A stretch of 64,000 nt of DNA, from positions 15,066,001 through 15,130,000 of the forward strand of contig JBHGNT010000011.1 in the NCBI GenBank assembly GCA_043228905.1, written 5' to 3'. The stretch comes from Azolla caroliniana. Its lineage: Eukaryota > Polypodiophyta. The position numbers were made by a program, and so were the translations under genes. The notes under the pieces were generated by a model. The model was not told the origin of the DNA. It saw only the letters and a list, made by a program, of their open reading frames with translations, and searched no databases. This document shows, piece by piece, positions 1-8,898 of this stretch; within the stretch, counting starts at the first letter, position 1; every line of letters starts with the position of its first letter.

Positions 1-2740
1 TGTTTGATTCGTCCGCTTGGTTTCACCATCACTTTGTGGATGATAGCTTGACGAAAGTTTACAGGAAATTTTGAGCATCTCAAGCAAGTGTTTCCAGAAT
101 TTTGAGATGAATTGTGGGCCACGATCACTAATAATGTCATTTGGAAGACCGTGAAGCTGAAATACTTCTTTCATAACGATATCTACAGTTTAGCATCAAA
201 ACTCTTCGAAATTGGAAGATCTGTAATAAAATCCATCGAGATGGATTTCCACGAACCAATAGGAACTGGCAATGGTTGTAATAACCCATATGGTCGATGT
301 CGTGGAATCTTTGACCAACAACACACATCACAACTACGAACATAATCTTCAACAAACTCTCGAAGGTGAGGCCACCAATAGTTTCGAGAAACTAGCTCCA
401 AAGTTTTGTGGATTCCAAAGTGCCCGGCCTTTGGGTTGTCGTGACAATATTGCATTACTTGAAGTCGAGACGAACCATTTGGGACATAAAAAAGAGTGTT
501 GCAAAAAAGTAAACCATTATCCCATTTAAACTGGTTATAATCTTTACGAGGATTCTTGGAGCTTGAAGAAGAAGCGCGATCTGAAATTATATGATTCAAT
601 ATATCTTGAGAAAATTCATCAGAAATGATATCTGTTTGGATTGAATAAAGAAAACTTGAATCTTCAAATGCTTGAGAGGCATTAATAGTTAATAGTCATA
701 ACTGATTAGGCCCCAAGACGATTTGTTTTTGATGATCAAATGTGGGTTCTCCTGGTTGTGTAGCCAAATAAGATCGTCGTGAGAGAGAATTTGCCCTTCC
801 TTGTTGTACTCCTGGGCGATATGTGACGACGAAGTCAAAACACGTTAGAAACTGTGCCCAATGAGCTTGGCGGCGACTCAAGACTCTAGCACTTTGAAAG
901 TATGTGAGGTTTTTATGATCATTGTAAACAATGATTTGGTGGGGAGAACCTTCTAAGAAATGTCTCCACTATTCAAACGAGTCTATAATGGCTAGAAGCT
1001 CTTTGTCGTGAATCTCGTAATTGATCTCTACAACTTCGAATTTGCGTGGATGGAAAGCAATTGGATGTAGCTTCCCATCATCTCTTGTCTGTGACAAGAT
1101 ACTTCCTAGTGCAAAATCAGATGCATCCGCCTCGATGATAAACGGTTTTTCTAGGCCAGCATGAAGTAGAATTGGAGCAGAAGTGAATGCACTCTTTAGG
1201 CTTTCAAAAGCTTTGGTTGCACTAGAACTCCATGTGAATGACTTGTTCTTTCGTGTAAGCTCTGTGAGAGGCATCACAATGTTTGAATAATTCTTGATAA
1301 ATTTGCGGTAAAAATTCACAAATCCTAAGAAACATTGAACATCACGCATTGAACGAGGTGGTTGCCAGTTTAGAATTGTCTAAACCTTAGATGGATCCAT
1401 AGATATACCTTGTTGTGAAACCACATACCCCAGAAACTCCACGTGGTTTTGATCGAAGCTACATTTCTCAAGTTTGGCATAGAGCCCATATTCTCGTAAG
1501 CGTTGGAAGACTTTGGCGGACATGTATGTCATGCTTTTCTTGAGTTTTCGAGTAGATCAAGATGTCATCAAGATATACTATGGTGAATGAATCCAAAAAC
1601 TCACGGAAAATTCATTTGCCATGTGTTGAAAAACCGTGGGCGCATTCGTGAGACCAAAAGGCATAACTGTGTACTTGAAATGTCTGTATCGAGTACGGAA
1701 TGTTGTCTTCCATTCATCTCCTGGACATATCCGAACAAGGTTATATGCACCTTGAAGATCTAGCTTCGTGAAAACTTTCGCTCTACTAAGACGCTCTAGT
1801 AAACTCGAAATCAAGGGTAGAGCATATCTATTTCGAACTGTGATTTTGTTTAGACCTCGATAGTCCACGACCAGTCGTAGAGATCCATGTTTCTTCTTGA
1901 CAAAGAAGATGGGTGCACCAATAGGGCTTTTAGAATGTCGAATGAATCCATTTGCTAAGTGCTCGTCTATATACTCTCGAAGGGCCTTGAGTTCGGAAGG
2001 TGATAGATTATATATTAGGCCCCATGGTGGCTCTTTCCCAGGTTGTAGATCGATAGGACAATCATAAGGCCGATGGTCTGGTAGAGAACTAGCTTTAGCT
2101 TTGTTGAAGATGTCTTCAAAATCCAAGTACTTGGTAGGGAGGGGAGTACCTGCCCCCTTGTGAACTAGAGGATGGGTTTGCTATTACTGCAAAGACAAAC
2201 ATTTCATTTGTTTGCCCGTCTTCTCGTGATTTTTGTAGAGAGATGGGCAAGATTTGATGAGGTTTTGAATCTTGGTTGGTAGTAACAAGGCAGTTGGATT
2301 CAGGTTTCTGTTGGATATCATTGATTGTTTGATTTCTCCAGTCAATTTCAGGATTGTGAAGTTCAAACCAAGGCAAACCAAGGATAATCGGATGCTCAGG
2401 GCTACTAATTATATTGAAGGAAATCATACAAACAAAGCTACCAAGAACTACTCGAATTGGCTCAGATTCTTCAACTATATTCCCGGATGAAATAGGGCAA
2501 CCATCAATGACTACAACATATGCAGGGCAAGGGAGGTTTTTCAATAGGATTTTCTCGGATAAAGGCAAATTCTTTGTCCATAAAACAAGACTTGGCTCCT
2601 AAATCTAAGAGAGCAGAGGCAAGAACTCGGTGACACCTAGAAGTACTAAGCTCAACTTGTGCTGAAAAAACTCTGCTAACATGATTCGATAAAATGGAAC
2701 CACTACTTGGGGTTGACTTTATGTATTCAGGATTGTTCAA
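1..2740 (-). pseudogene. Ty3/gypsy pol remnant (protease-RT-RNase H-integrase)
   Basis: Retropepsin lies at about 2504-2740 (active-site like LLDLGAKSCFMDKEFA). RT lies at 1578-2126 ([35 protein letters not shown]). RT thumb and RNase H lie at 969-1349 (FLGFVNFYRKFI, EADASDFALGSILSQ), with the RNase H end at 696-881. The integrase H2C2 zinc finger is at 183-599 (AGHFGIHKTLE, YWWPHL, CDVC), followed by a core with DFITDLP. Past a frame change the remaining core reads SDRGPQF and HPQSDGE at 1-150. The blocks lie in different frames separated by stops, so no intact product is possible. Without an alignment, the family assignment within gypsy is inference. Confidence 0.85.
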
Positions 2741-2766
2741 CCAAATGGCTCCGATTTTGGTTGGAC

Positions 2767-3903
2767 TTATTCGTTTAATATTTCATCAAGTTGACTCAAT
2801 ACTTCAAAACTATTGAAATAACCATGACATGTGGAACTACTAGGGCTAGACGATCTAACTGGAGAATTGGAATGAAGATTCTCACTAATACTTACTTGAT
2901 TTACTTGTCGTTTTGGCCTATGTGGGCATGTGATCGCGATGTGTCCTGGACCACCACAATACAAACATAGGCGGTTTGCTCAACGTCTTTGCTTCTCAGC
3001 TTCAGATAAAGGCCCTTGACGACGTGTTACATCGATCTCCATTGGACTTGGACCACCTGATGGAATCATGCGTGAAGTTTGGGTAGTGTTCGTAGGTGTC
3101 TAGGCTACTACTGAAGTATATGTTTGATCCGTTCTTGGTCGTGACATTAATTGACACTCCAAACGTTGTTCAAATAAGCGGTTGTCACATCGCACTACAC
3201 AACTTATCGCTTCTGTAAGTGATCTTGGATCTTCATGAAAAGTTAATAGCAAATCCTTTACATCATTTCTTAGTCCATAGCGAAATTGATCCATTAAGGC
3301 TTCTTCATCCCACAGAATATCACAAGCTAGGAGGCGGAAATCTGTGGCATAGGTAGAGGCAGGATGGTCCCCTTGACTCGGTCTTCAAATCTTGTTAATT
3401 GTTGTTCTAACACTATCAGTGTCTCCAAAGTTTGCTTGAAATTCTCTAATAAAACCTTTGAAGTCTTGGAGAAGAGGAGACTTCTTTTCTAGCAATGGTG
3501 CAAACTATGCTAATGCAATTCCTGTTAAGAGGCTCCCAACTAGTCCAACTTGAGCTACATCAGTCGGATACCTATTAGGGTGCATATGAATTACTAGACG
3601 TACTTGGTTTAGAAACCCTCGAAACTGTGATCAATTACCATCAAACTTCCCAGGCAAACAAATCTTCGGTTCTTTGGGAGAGGTTTGTTGCATTGAAGCT
3701 TGTTGATGAAGAGACCGCAATGTTGTTTCGAGTTGCAATACACGTGTCGATAACTCATCATATTGTTGTGCCTTTTCTATGCTTACTTGTTGCAAATCTC
3801 CAATAAATCGTTGATTCTCTTGTTCTAACACCACAAACTTATTTGCAAAATGCTCTAGTTCAGAGACGACTCGAACATTATCTTGCTTGCTAACTGACTC
3901 CAT
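2767..3903 (-). pseudogene. Ty3/gypsy gag remnant with CCHC knuckle
   Basis: The likely gag start is the ATG at 3903. An N-terminal part predicted to be coiled-coil (heptad-like Leu/Gln-rich stretch) is followed by a gag core and one zinc knuckle ([15 protein letters not shown]) near 2950. In-frame TGA and TAG codons break the frame, for example at 3631-3633, where CGA to TGA would explain the stop. The core reads like the capsid region of sushi-type chromoviruses. The copy is clearly non-functional. Confidence 0.75.
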
Positions 3904-3962
3904 GGAGAGGATAACGTTTGGCAAGATTCTCAAGGAGAAGGAAGGAGAAGAGAGTGAAAGAG

Positions 3963-3968
<6 letters not shown>

Positions 3969-3999
<31 letters not shown>
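3969..3999. repeat. (GA)n microsatellite
   Basis: Pure AG dinucleotide tract just upstream (minus sense) of the gypsy gag start. On the element's sense strand it reads (CT)n in the leader. Confidence 0.95.
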
Positions 4000-4003
<4 letters not shown>

Positions 4004-4330
4004 AGGAAAATTTTGGTTCAAACTGTCAAGGCCAAAGTTAGGAACGAGTTTTAAAATGAAGAAGAGAATGAGAAGCGAAAGATATGAGAGAGATAAGAAG
4101 AATTTGATAATGTATTAACAACGAGAGCAATGTTTACAAGAATATGCCGAAGATTGGCATTGAACCAGAATGGTTCATCAATAGTCAAATACATGTTTAT
4201 ATAGCATGGTTTGGATACATGCATGCTCGCCACCTCATAGGCACGCATGATCGCCACTTGGCATTCATGCAAGCATGCCCCTTGGCAATCATGCGTTAGC
4301 CTATGCAAGGTGGCAACATTTCAATAATAA
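4004..4330 (-). other. Possible 5' LTR or leader of the left-edge gypsy element
   Basis: This lies where the 5' LTR of the minus-strand element should be. On the minus strand it carries a TATA-like CTATATAAAC near 4193-4204. The second LTR is outside the window, so its limits and identity cannot be confirmed. Confidence 0.25.
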
Positions 4331-4389
4331 TATTATATGTATTTCCTATTGATATAATAGAATTTATTATTTAATATATACAATATGAT

Positions 4390-4450
4390 GTATCCTAATG
4401 GATGGGGTTGTATGCCTTCTTTGAGGAGGTCATGGGTTTGAATCACCATA
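4390..4450 (+). repeat. tRNA-like (SINE-type) remnant
   Basis: Has a B-box-like GGGTTTGAATCACC near 4434-4447 after GGAGGTCAT. The A box is weak. A related arrangement occurs near 35182-35245. Confidence 0.25.
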
Positions 4451-4504
4451 AAGCTTATTGTGTTTTGTATACACATGACACAGAGATGTAGATAGGGTCA
4501 GCTA

Positions 4505-4926
4505 CAAGGCCGATAGACGATCCACATCAGGATTCGTCTTCTCCATCGGCAACAGAGCGATCTCTTGGAGCAGCAAAAAACCGCCAATTGTCGCATTGTC
4601 GAGCCGCATGCAAGGCCGTCTGGTTAAAAGCGCATATTGAAGGATCTAGGCGTTCCCATCAAAGATCCGATTCTCCTATACTACGACAACATGAGCAATA
4701 TCTATCTAGCTCGAAACCCTGTATTCCACGCTCGGACCAAGCATATTGAAGTACATTATCACTTCATTCGAGAGCGTGTTCAGGCTGGAGATGTCGACCT
4801 ACAACACGTTAGCACGAATCTTTAACTTGCCGACATCTTCATCAAGGCCTTGGGAGTCGACAAGCTCGGGCAATTTACGACAGATATTGGTCTCGCGATA
4901 CACGCATTGCCGAGCTTGAGGGGGAG
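4505..4926 (+). pseudogene. Ty1/copia RNase H end, truncated
   Basis: The translation shows the copia RNase H start (RRSTSGFVFSIGNRAISW) at about 4510-4590. A frame change follows, then YYDNMSNIYLARNPVFHART and HIEVHYHFIRERV at 4637-4825, then a stop within the usual ADIFIKAL-type C-terminus. A purine-rich tract (GAGGGGGAG) directly precedes the LTR-like TGTCGAAC. Everything upstream of RNase H is missing, so this is the 3' end of an element truncated at its 5' side. Confidence 0.8.
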
Positions 4927-5347
4927 TGTCGAACAATAGCAACCATAGGAGTTGAAAGCAGTAGTCGATCAGTCGATCGAAACCAACCAGAGAAGCCGAA
5001 GTACGATGATAGTTGAGCCGAACAGGGAGCACAAAGTAATCATGCAACAAACCCGAACAACCGAATAAACTCGAAAGCCGAAGCCGAGCCGAATCGAAGT
5101 TTTTTGAAGATTGAACCCAACCAACTTTTCGACATCCGGAAGTTGTGTTCGAAGGGGCGTGTTGAGAATCGAACTGAACTTCCCATAGAGATAGTGTTCA
5201 CACTAGCCAATGGACATCATATTGGGTTGGTTTTGTAATTAATAGAAATAGCACTTACCCTAGTCTAGTTGGTATTTAAACCAACTCTTTGTAACTTAGT
5301 TATCGTTGGATGTAGTTTATATTTTCGCTAATATAGCTTATTGTTCA

Positions 5348-5397
<50 letters not shown>

Positions 5398-5400
5398 GGT
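4927..5400 (+). mobile_element. 3' LTR of the truncated copia element
   Basis: It begins with TGTCGAACAATAGC immediately after the polypurine tract, as an LTR should. It contains a TATA-like GGTATTTAAACC near 5270 and a (CT)n tract at 5351-5394. The right border is not certain because no partner LTR is present. Confidence 0.55.
5351..5394. repeat. (CT)22 microsatellite
   Basis: Uninterrupted CT tract inside the copia LTR. Confidence 0.95.
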
Positions 5401-5460
5401 GAAAACACTACTTACAATACATGTGACAATGGAGTATGGTCACACACTAACCACACTATA

Positions 5461-6438
5461 CTACATGGGTAGTGGAACATGTTGAATTGCCAATAGGCAA
5501 GACGAACACTCCACCGAGGAAAGAATTTCCACTTGTTCCAATAAAGAAAATTGCCACATTAGTACTCCCTTCAACTTTCGTAGATATGCTTTCACTCCAT
5601 GTCTACCATCGAATACAAAAGCGTTGCGCATGTTCCAATTATGACGCAATCCCCAATATCTCAAAAATAGGAAAACAATCTCCATCTCTGATTTTGGGTC
5701 AGCTTGTGTAAATTGTGTAAACACCCATTGTCTAGGTGTCAAATAACTCCGTGATAAAACTTGCCAATTTGAGAAATGTAACTCCAAATTTGACAAGAAA
5801 TTGGACATTGTATAAATCGATGAGTACTATCTTCTATCTGAATTGTGCAAAAGAAGCAGGTACCCATTGCTAGTCCATGACGCTTTAAAGCTAATCCCAA
5901 AGGCAATCCTCCGATCAAAACTCTCCAAATGAATACCTTTGCAACAAGTGGCAAATTTAGAATGCCAACTACGTTGTAAGATCAGCCACCACCCATGATC
6001 AGATTTGTGTATTTTCCATTCTTCTTCAGCCTTAGATGATAACCATCCAAGAGACTCTACGGAACAATGATACAAAAGATTAGTAGTCACTTGTAACAAT
6101 GGTGTTTGACCCCTTAAACTCCAATCAATCCACGGTTGTTCTTTTGTTTGTAAAGGTAAGGGACCTTGCATCAATACAATATTCTGTAGTTGTTGCCAAA
6201 TAAACCCATAATTAGGCGGGATGCGTAATAATTGTCGTGCTTCAGTAAACTCCAAAATTCTTTGAGATGGAACCTCAACTATATCTCCCACCTCTTTGAC
6301 CCCCAAACGAAACAAACGATTAAATTGAGAACGCAATCTCTCCTTTCCTGGCCAACATAATAACTGAGACACAGCTAACTCTTTTTGCAAAGAGTTACAA
6401 TGCTCTCTATTAGATGATGGTTTCCATACACATAACAA
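5461..6438 (-). pseudogene. LINE C-terminal region with zf-RVT zinc-binding motif
   Basis: The end of this region has the zf-RVT signature: VAKVFIWRVLIGGLPLG, then CFFC, then HRFIQC and IWSYI (5739-5954). The parts lie in three overlapping frames (5827-6438, 5739-5954, 5461-5808), so it is decayed. Confidence 0.75.
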
Positions 6439-6679
6439 TAGTGTTTCTTGCCATGAGGTAACTGAGTGTTGAACACATGAAGAACCCAGAATCCTAAGTG
6501 AAATACATCCATTCAGTAATTGTCACCATGAAGCCTTAATCGTTGTCCTCCCATGTGTTAAACCCTTGTTCTCAATGAAATATCGAACAATAGATATCCA
6601 TGGTTGTGAGTTTGAACACATGTCTTGTAATAATGAAAATCTACGAGCCATTATATGCATAAATAAGTTCAATATTCCA

Positions 6680-6695
6680 ACCCCCCCCCCCCCCC
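6680..6695. repeat. Poly-C tract (16 C)
   Basis: Homopolymer inside the LINE remnant, at the place where its frame is lost. It is prone to length errors. Confidence 0.9.
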
Positions 6696-6772
6696 AATCG
6701 CTTAGGGGTTGCTAGATGATTCCAAGCAATCCATGTGATTCCCATCTTATCCCTCTTCTTCCACAACAAATA

Positions 6773-8070
6773 TCAAAGAGGTTGCAAAACAGAATTCAAC
6801 GCCTTCTTTGTCCATGGCAATAATGGCAAGTAATATAATATCATGGGTTCCATAATACATTGTACAACCTTCAAGCGAACATGAAATGGCCAAGATTGTG
6901 ACTTCCAATACATGAACTTATCCCTCAACTTACTAGACATCCATTCAATCAATTGACCATTTGTAACCTTAATTCCTAATGGATAGCCCAAGTGTCGAAA
7001 AATAGAGCTTTTCTTCACCACGGATCCTTGCCATCCTAAACATTCCAAATCCCTTTCAGTGCATGATATGAGACTAGACTTCCTCCAATTAATATGTAAT
7101 CCAGAAGCCAATGCAAATTGATTCCATACAAGCATCCCCTTCTCAAGATTCTCCCGTGAGGCTTGTAAAAACATGAAAGAATCATCCGCCAAAGCTTGTG
7201 CTACTATTTGCCCTCCGGACGGAAGGTGTAAACCCACAATGTCACCATTTATTGCAAGTCTTGATAGCATCACTAACAAAGGATGACTAACAATAGCAAA
7301 CAACAATGGGCTAAGAGGGCATCCTTGACGAACAGATCTTGTGAGGGCAATATCTGATGTAACTCCCCCATTAAGCATTACTCGAGACACTGCATCTTGT
7401 CCTAATAAAAATATGAGGCAAGGCATACGAGGTCCAAAGCCCATTGTATGCATTAACCCAGAAACAAAAGACCAATTAACATGATCATAAGCTTTCTCCA
7501 AATCTAATTGCACCATAATCAATTCTTGATGAGTGTTCCGAGCATAATCCATGGCCATTTGAACATTCAACACATTATGCAATATATTTCTACCTGCAAT
7601 AAAACCATATTGGGCAGGGTGTATCAACTTTGGCAAATACTTTTGTAATCTATTTGCCAAGACCTTTGTAAATATCTTGTACAACCCCCCCATCAAAGAA
7701 ATAGGTCTCCATTGATGAAATGACTCGGGAGATGCCACCTTTGGAACTAGTTTAATTAGACCAATCTTCCAAGCTTGAGGCATACAGACAGAATCCCAAG
7801 ACTGTTGAAACATCAAAGTCAAGGGCCCATTTAAAATGTTGGAATATCTCTTAAAAACTTCATTTGTCAAGCCATCCCAACCAAGGCTCTTACCACTAGG
7901 AAGATGCCTTAAAACTACACCCACCTCATCCTCAGTGAAATCCGCATCCAATTCATGACTAATGAGATCATGCACAATACATCCAACCACATCATAAAAC
8001 TCATGACGTGCTCTACTCACCTCATCTGTCATTAACAATTGTGGACCAATCAACTCCTTAAAGTAATGAA

Positions 8071-8134
<64 letters not shown>

Positions 8135-8155
8135 CTTACGTGCACCCACACACAT
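6773..8155 (-). pseudogene. LINE reverse transcriptase block
   Basis: An open frame of about 460 codons. The first ~30 residues are encoded by the GA repeat and are not part of the family. Then come KSLGWDGLTNEVF, WRPISLMGGLYKIFTKVLANR, LDLEKAYDHVNW, RQGCPLSPLLFA and the catalytic ALADDSFMF. These are the conserved LINE RT boxes in order. The RT core itself looks uninterrupted, but the upstream endonuclease is missing and the downstream domain is frame-shifted, so no functional element protein is expected. Confidence 0.85.
8075..8132. repeat. (TC)29 microsatellite
   Basis: Uninterrupted 58-bp tract at the 5' side (minus sense) of the LINE RT block. Confidence 0.95.
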
Positions 8156-8239
8156 AGAGCTCGCTTCCGTTGCACAACACCACCTACGTCTCTCTTTCTT
8201 TACAGGCTCCTACTAAGTAAACTTCCTGAATCCTAGAGC

Positions 8240-8243
8240 ACGT
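8240..8243. repeat. Target-site duplication ACGT (left)
   Basis: ACGT directly before the left LTR; the same four bases follow the right LTR at 15308-15311. A 5-bp ACGTT would overlap the first T of the LTR. Confidence 0.6.
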
Positions 8244-8540
8244 TGTCGTGCCTTTCGGCTTCGGATCGTTGCGTGAGTCGGGTGGGAACCGCCGAGGTTT
8301 TGGACTAGGAGGAAGAGGAATACAACTTAAGGCTAGTTATGAATAGTAGAAAGAGAAGTAAGATAGCAATCTCATGAATCCCACGAGTTTAGTGTATTTA
8401 AAACAATATTTAGATTATAAGAGTAATTTTGATGGCAAAATTCGTGAATCCCACGAATATATTAGATTGATCAATCCTTGTATATTAATCAACAACCTTA
8501 TACATATTTCTCTCCTCCTTATATAAAGATGGAAGAGGCT

Positions 8541-8648
8541 AAGCATGGCTTCATGCTTTTTCACCAAAAGTTTCCATGCACACTAAATGTGCATGTGATG
8601 CATGTCATTTCCTAAGTATAGGGCTCATGCACGCTAGATGTGCATGAG
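8541..8648. promoter_or_regulatory. Three successive CATGC palindromes upstream of the LTR TATA box
   Basis: AAGCATG-gctt-CATGCTT lies at 8541-8558. CATGCACA-ctaaa-TGTGCATG lies at 8575-8595. CTCATGCAC-gctagat-GTGCATGAG lies at 8624-8648. All contain CATGC, and two contain CATGCA, the RY core bound by B3-domain factors in plants. They sit in U3 directly upstream of the TATA in element sense. The same set recurs in the other LTR (14907-15014). Confidence 0.5.
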
Positions 8649-8775
8649 TCACTTTTAATGTCACGTGTAAATAAAATATTCACACCCTAAAGAATACATT
8701 TACCTTTTAATAAAGGTATGTGTAAATAAAGGTCTTATACGTATTAAATCTATATGTATAACACAAAAGATAAGT

Positions 8776-8835
8776 TATTACAATGGTAAAGTTGAGGTTT
8801 ATCTACGTGGAGGTGCAAGGTTTGAATCTTGCCCT
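8776..8835 (+). repeat. tRNA-like A/B-box segment inside the LTR
   Basis: GCAAG-GTTTGAAT-CTTGC forms a T-arm-like hairpin with a B-box-like GGTTTGAATCT (8819-8829). A loose A box (ACAATGGTAAAGTTG) lies about 35 nt upstream. It is probably a captured SINE head. It is copied in the right LTR. Confidence 0.4.
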
Positions 8836-8898
8836 ATGCACGTGATAAATATTTTGATATATTATTTATTTATTTATATGTATCTAAAATCGGATATA

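Larger units (their letters stand above)
1..3966 (-). mobile_element. Decayed Ty3/gypsy LTR retrotransposon, truncated by the window edge
   Basis: Read on the minus strand, the order is gag, CCHC zinc knuckle, retropepsin, reverse transcriptase, RNase H and integrase, which is the Ty3/gypsy order. Several in-frame stops and frame changes show that it is dead. The RT block (1578-2126) carries [11 protein letters not shown] and [10 protein letters not shown]. The gag has the RYPTDVAQVGLVGSLLTG style of block. From family knowledge, both resemble the sushi/PEG10/Tf1-like chromoviruses of fungi and vertebrates more than the usual plant CRM, Tekay, Reina or Athila lineages. The integrase core runs off the left edge of the window, so any chromodomain and the 3' LTR lie outside. 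Confidence 0.88.
5461..8155 (-). mobile_element. L1-type LINE (non-LTR retrotransposon) remnant
   Basis: The minus strand encodes a long LINE reverse transcriptase block followed by the C-terminal zinc-binding region (zf-RVT), the usual order of plant L1 elements. The endonuclease and ORF1 are not seen. The 5' side runs into a (TC)n tract at 8075-8132 and then into the gypsy insertion at 8244. Frame changes between 6440 and 6772 and within 5739-5954 break the C-terminal part. Related 3' ends occur at 31525-31770 and 34690-35175. Confidence 0.85.

Noticed and set aside
5160-5180. TGTTGAGAATCGAAC as a second LTR start
   Set aside because: No partner repeat or polypurine tract; it lies inside the LTR that starts at 4927.
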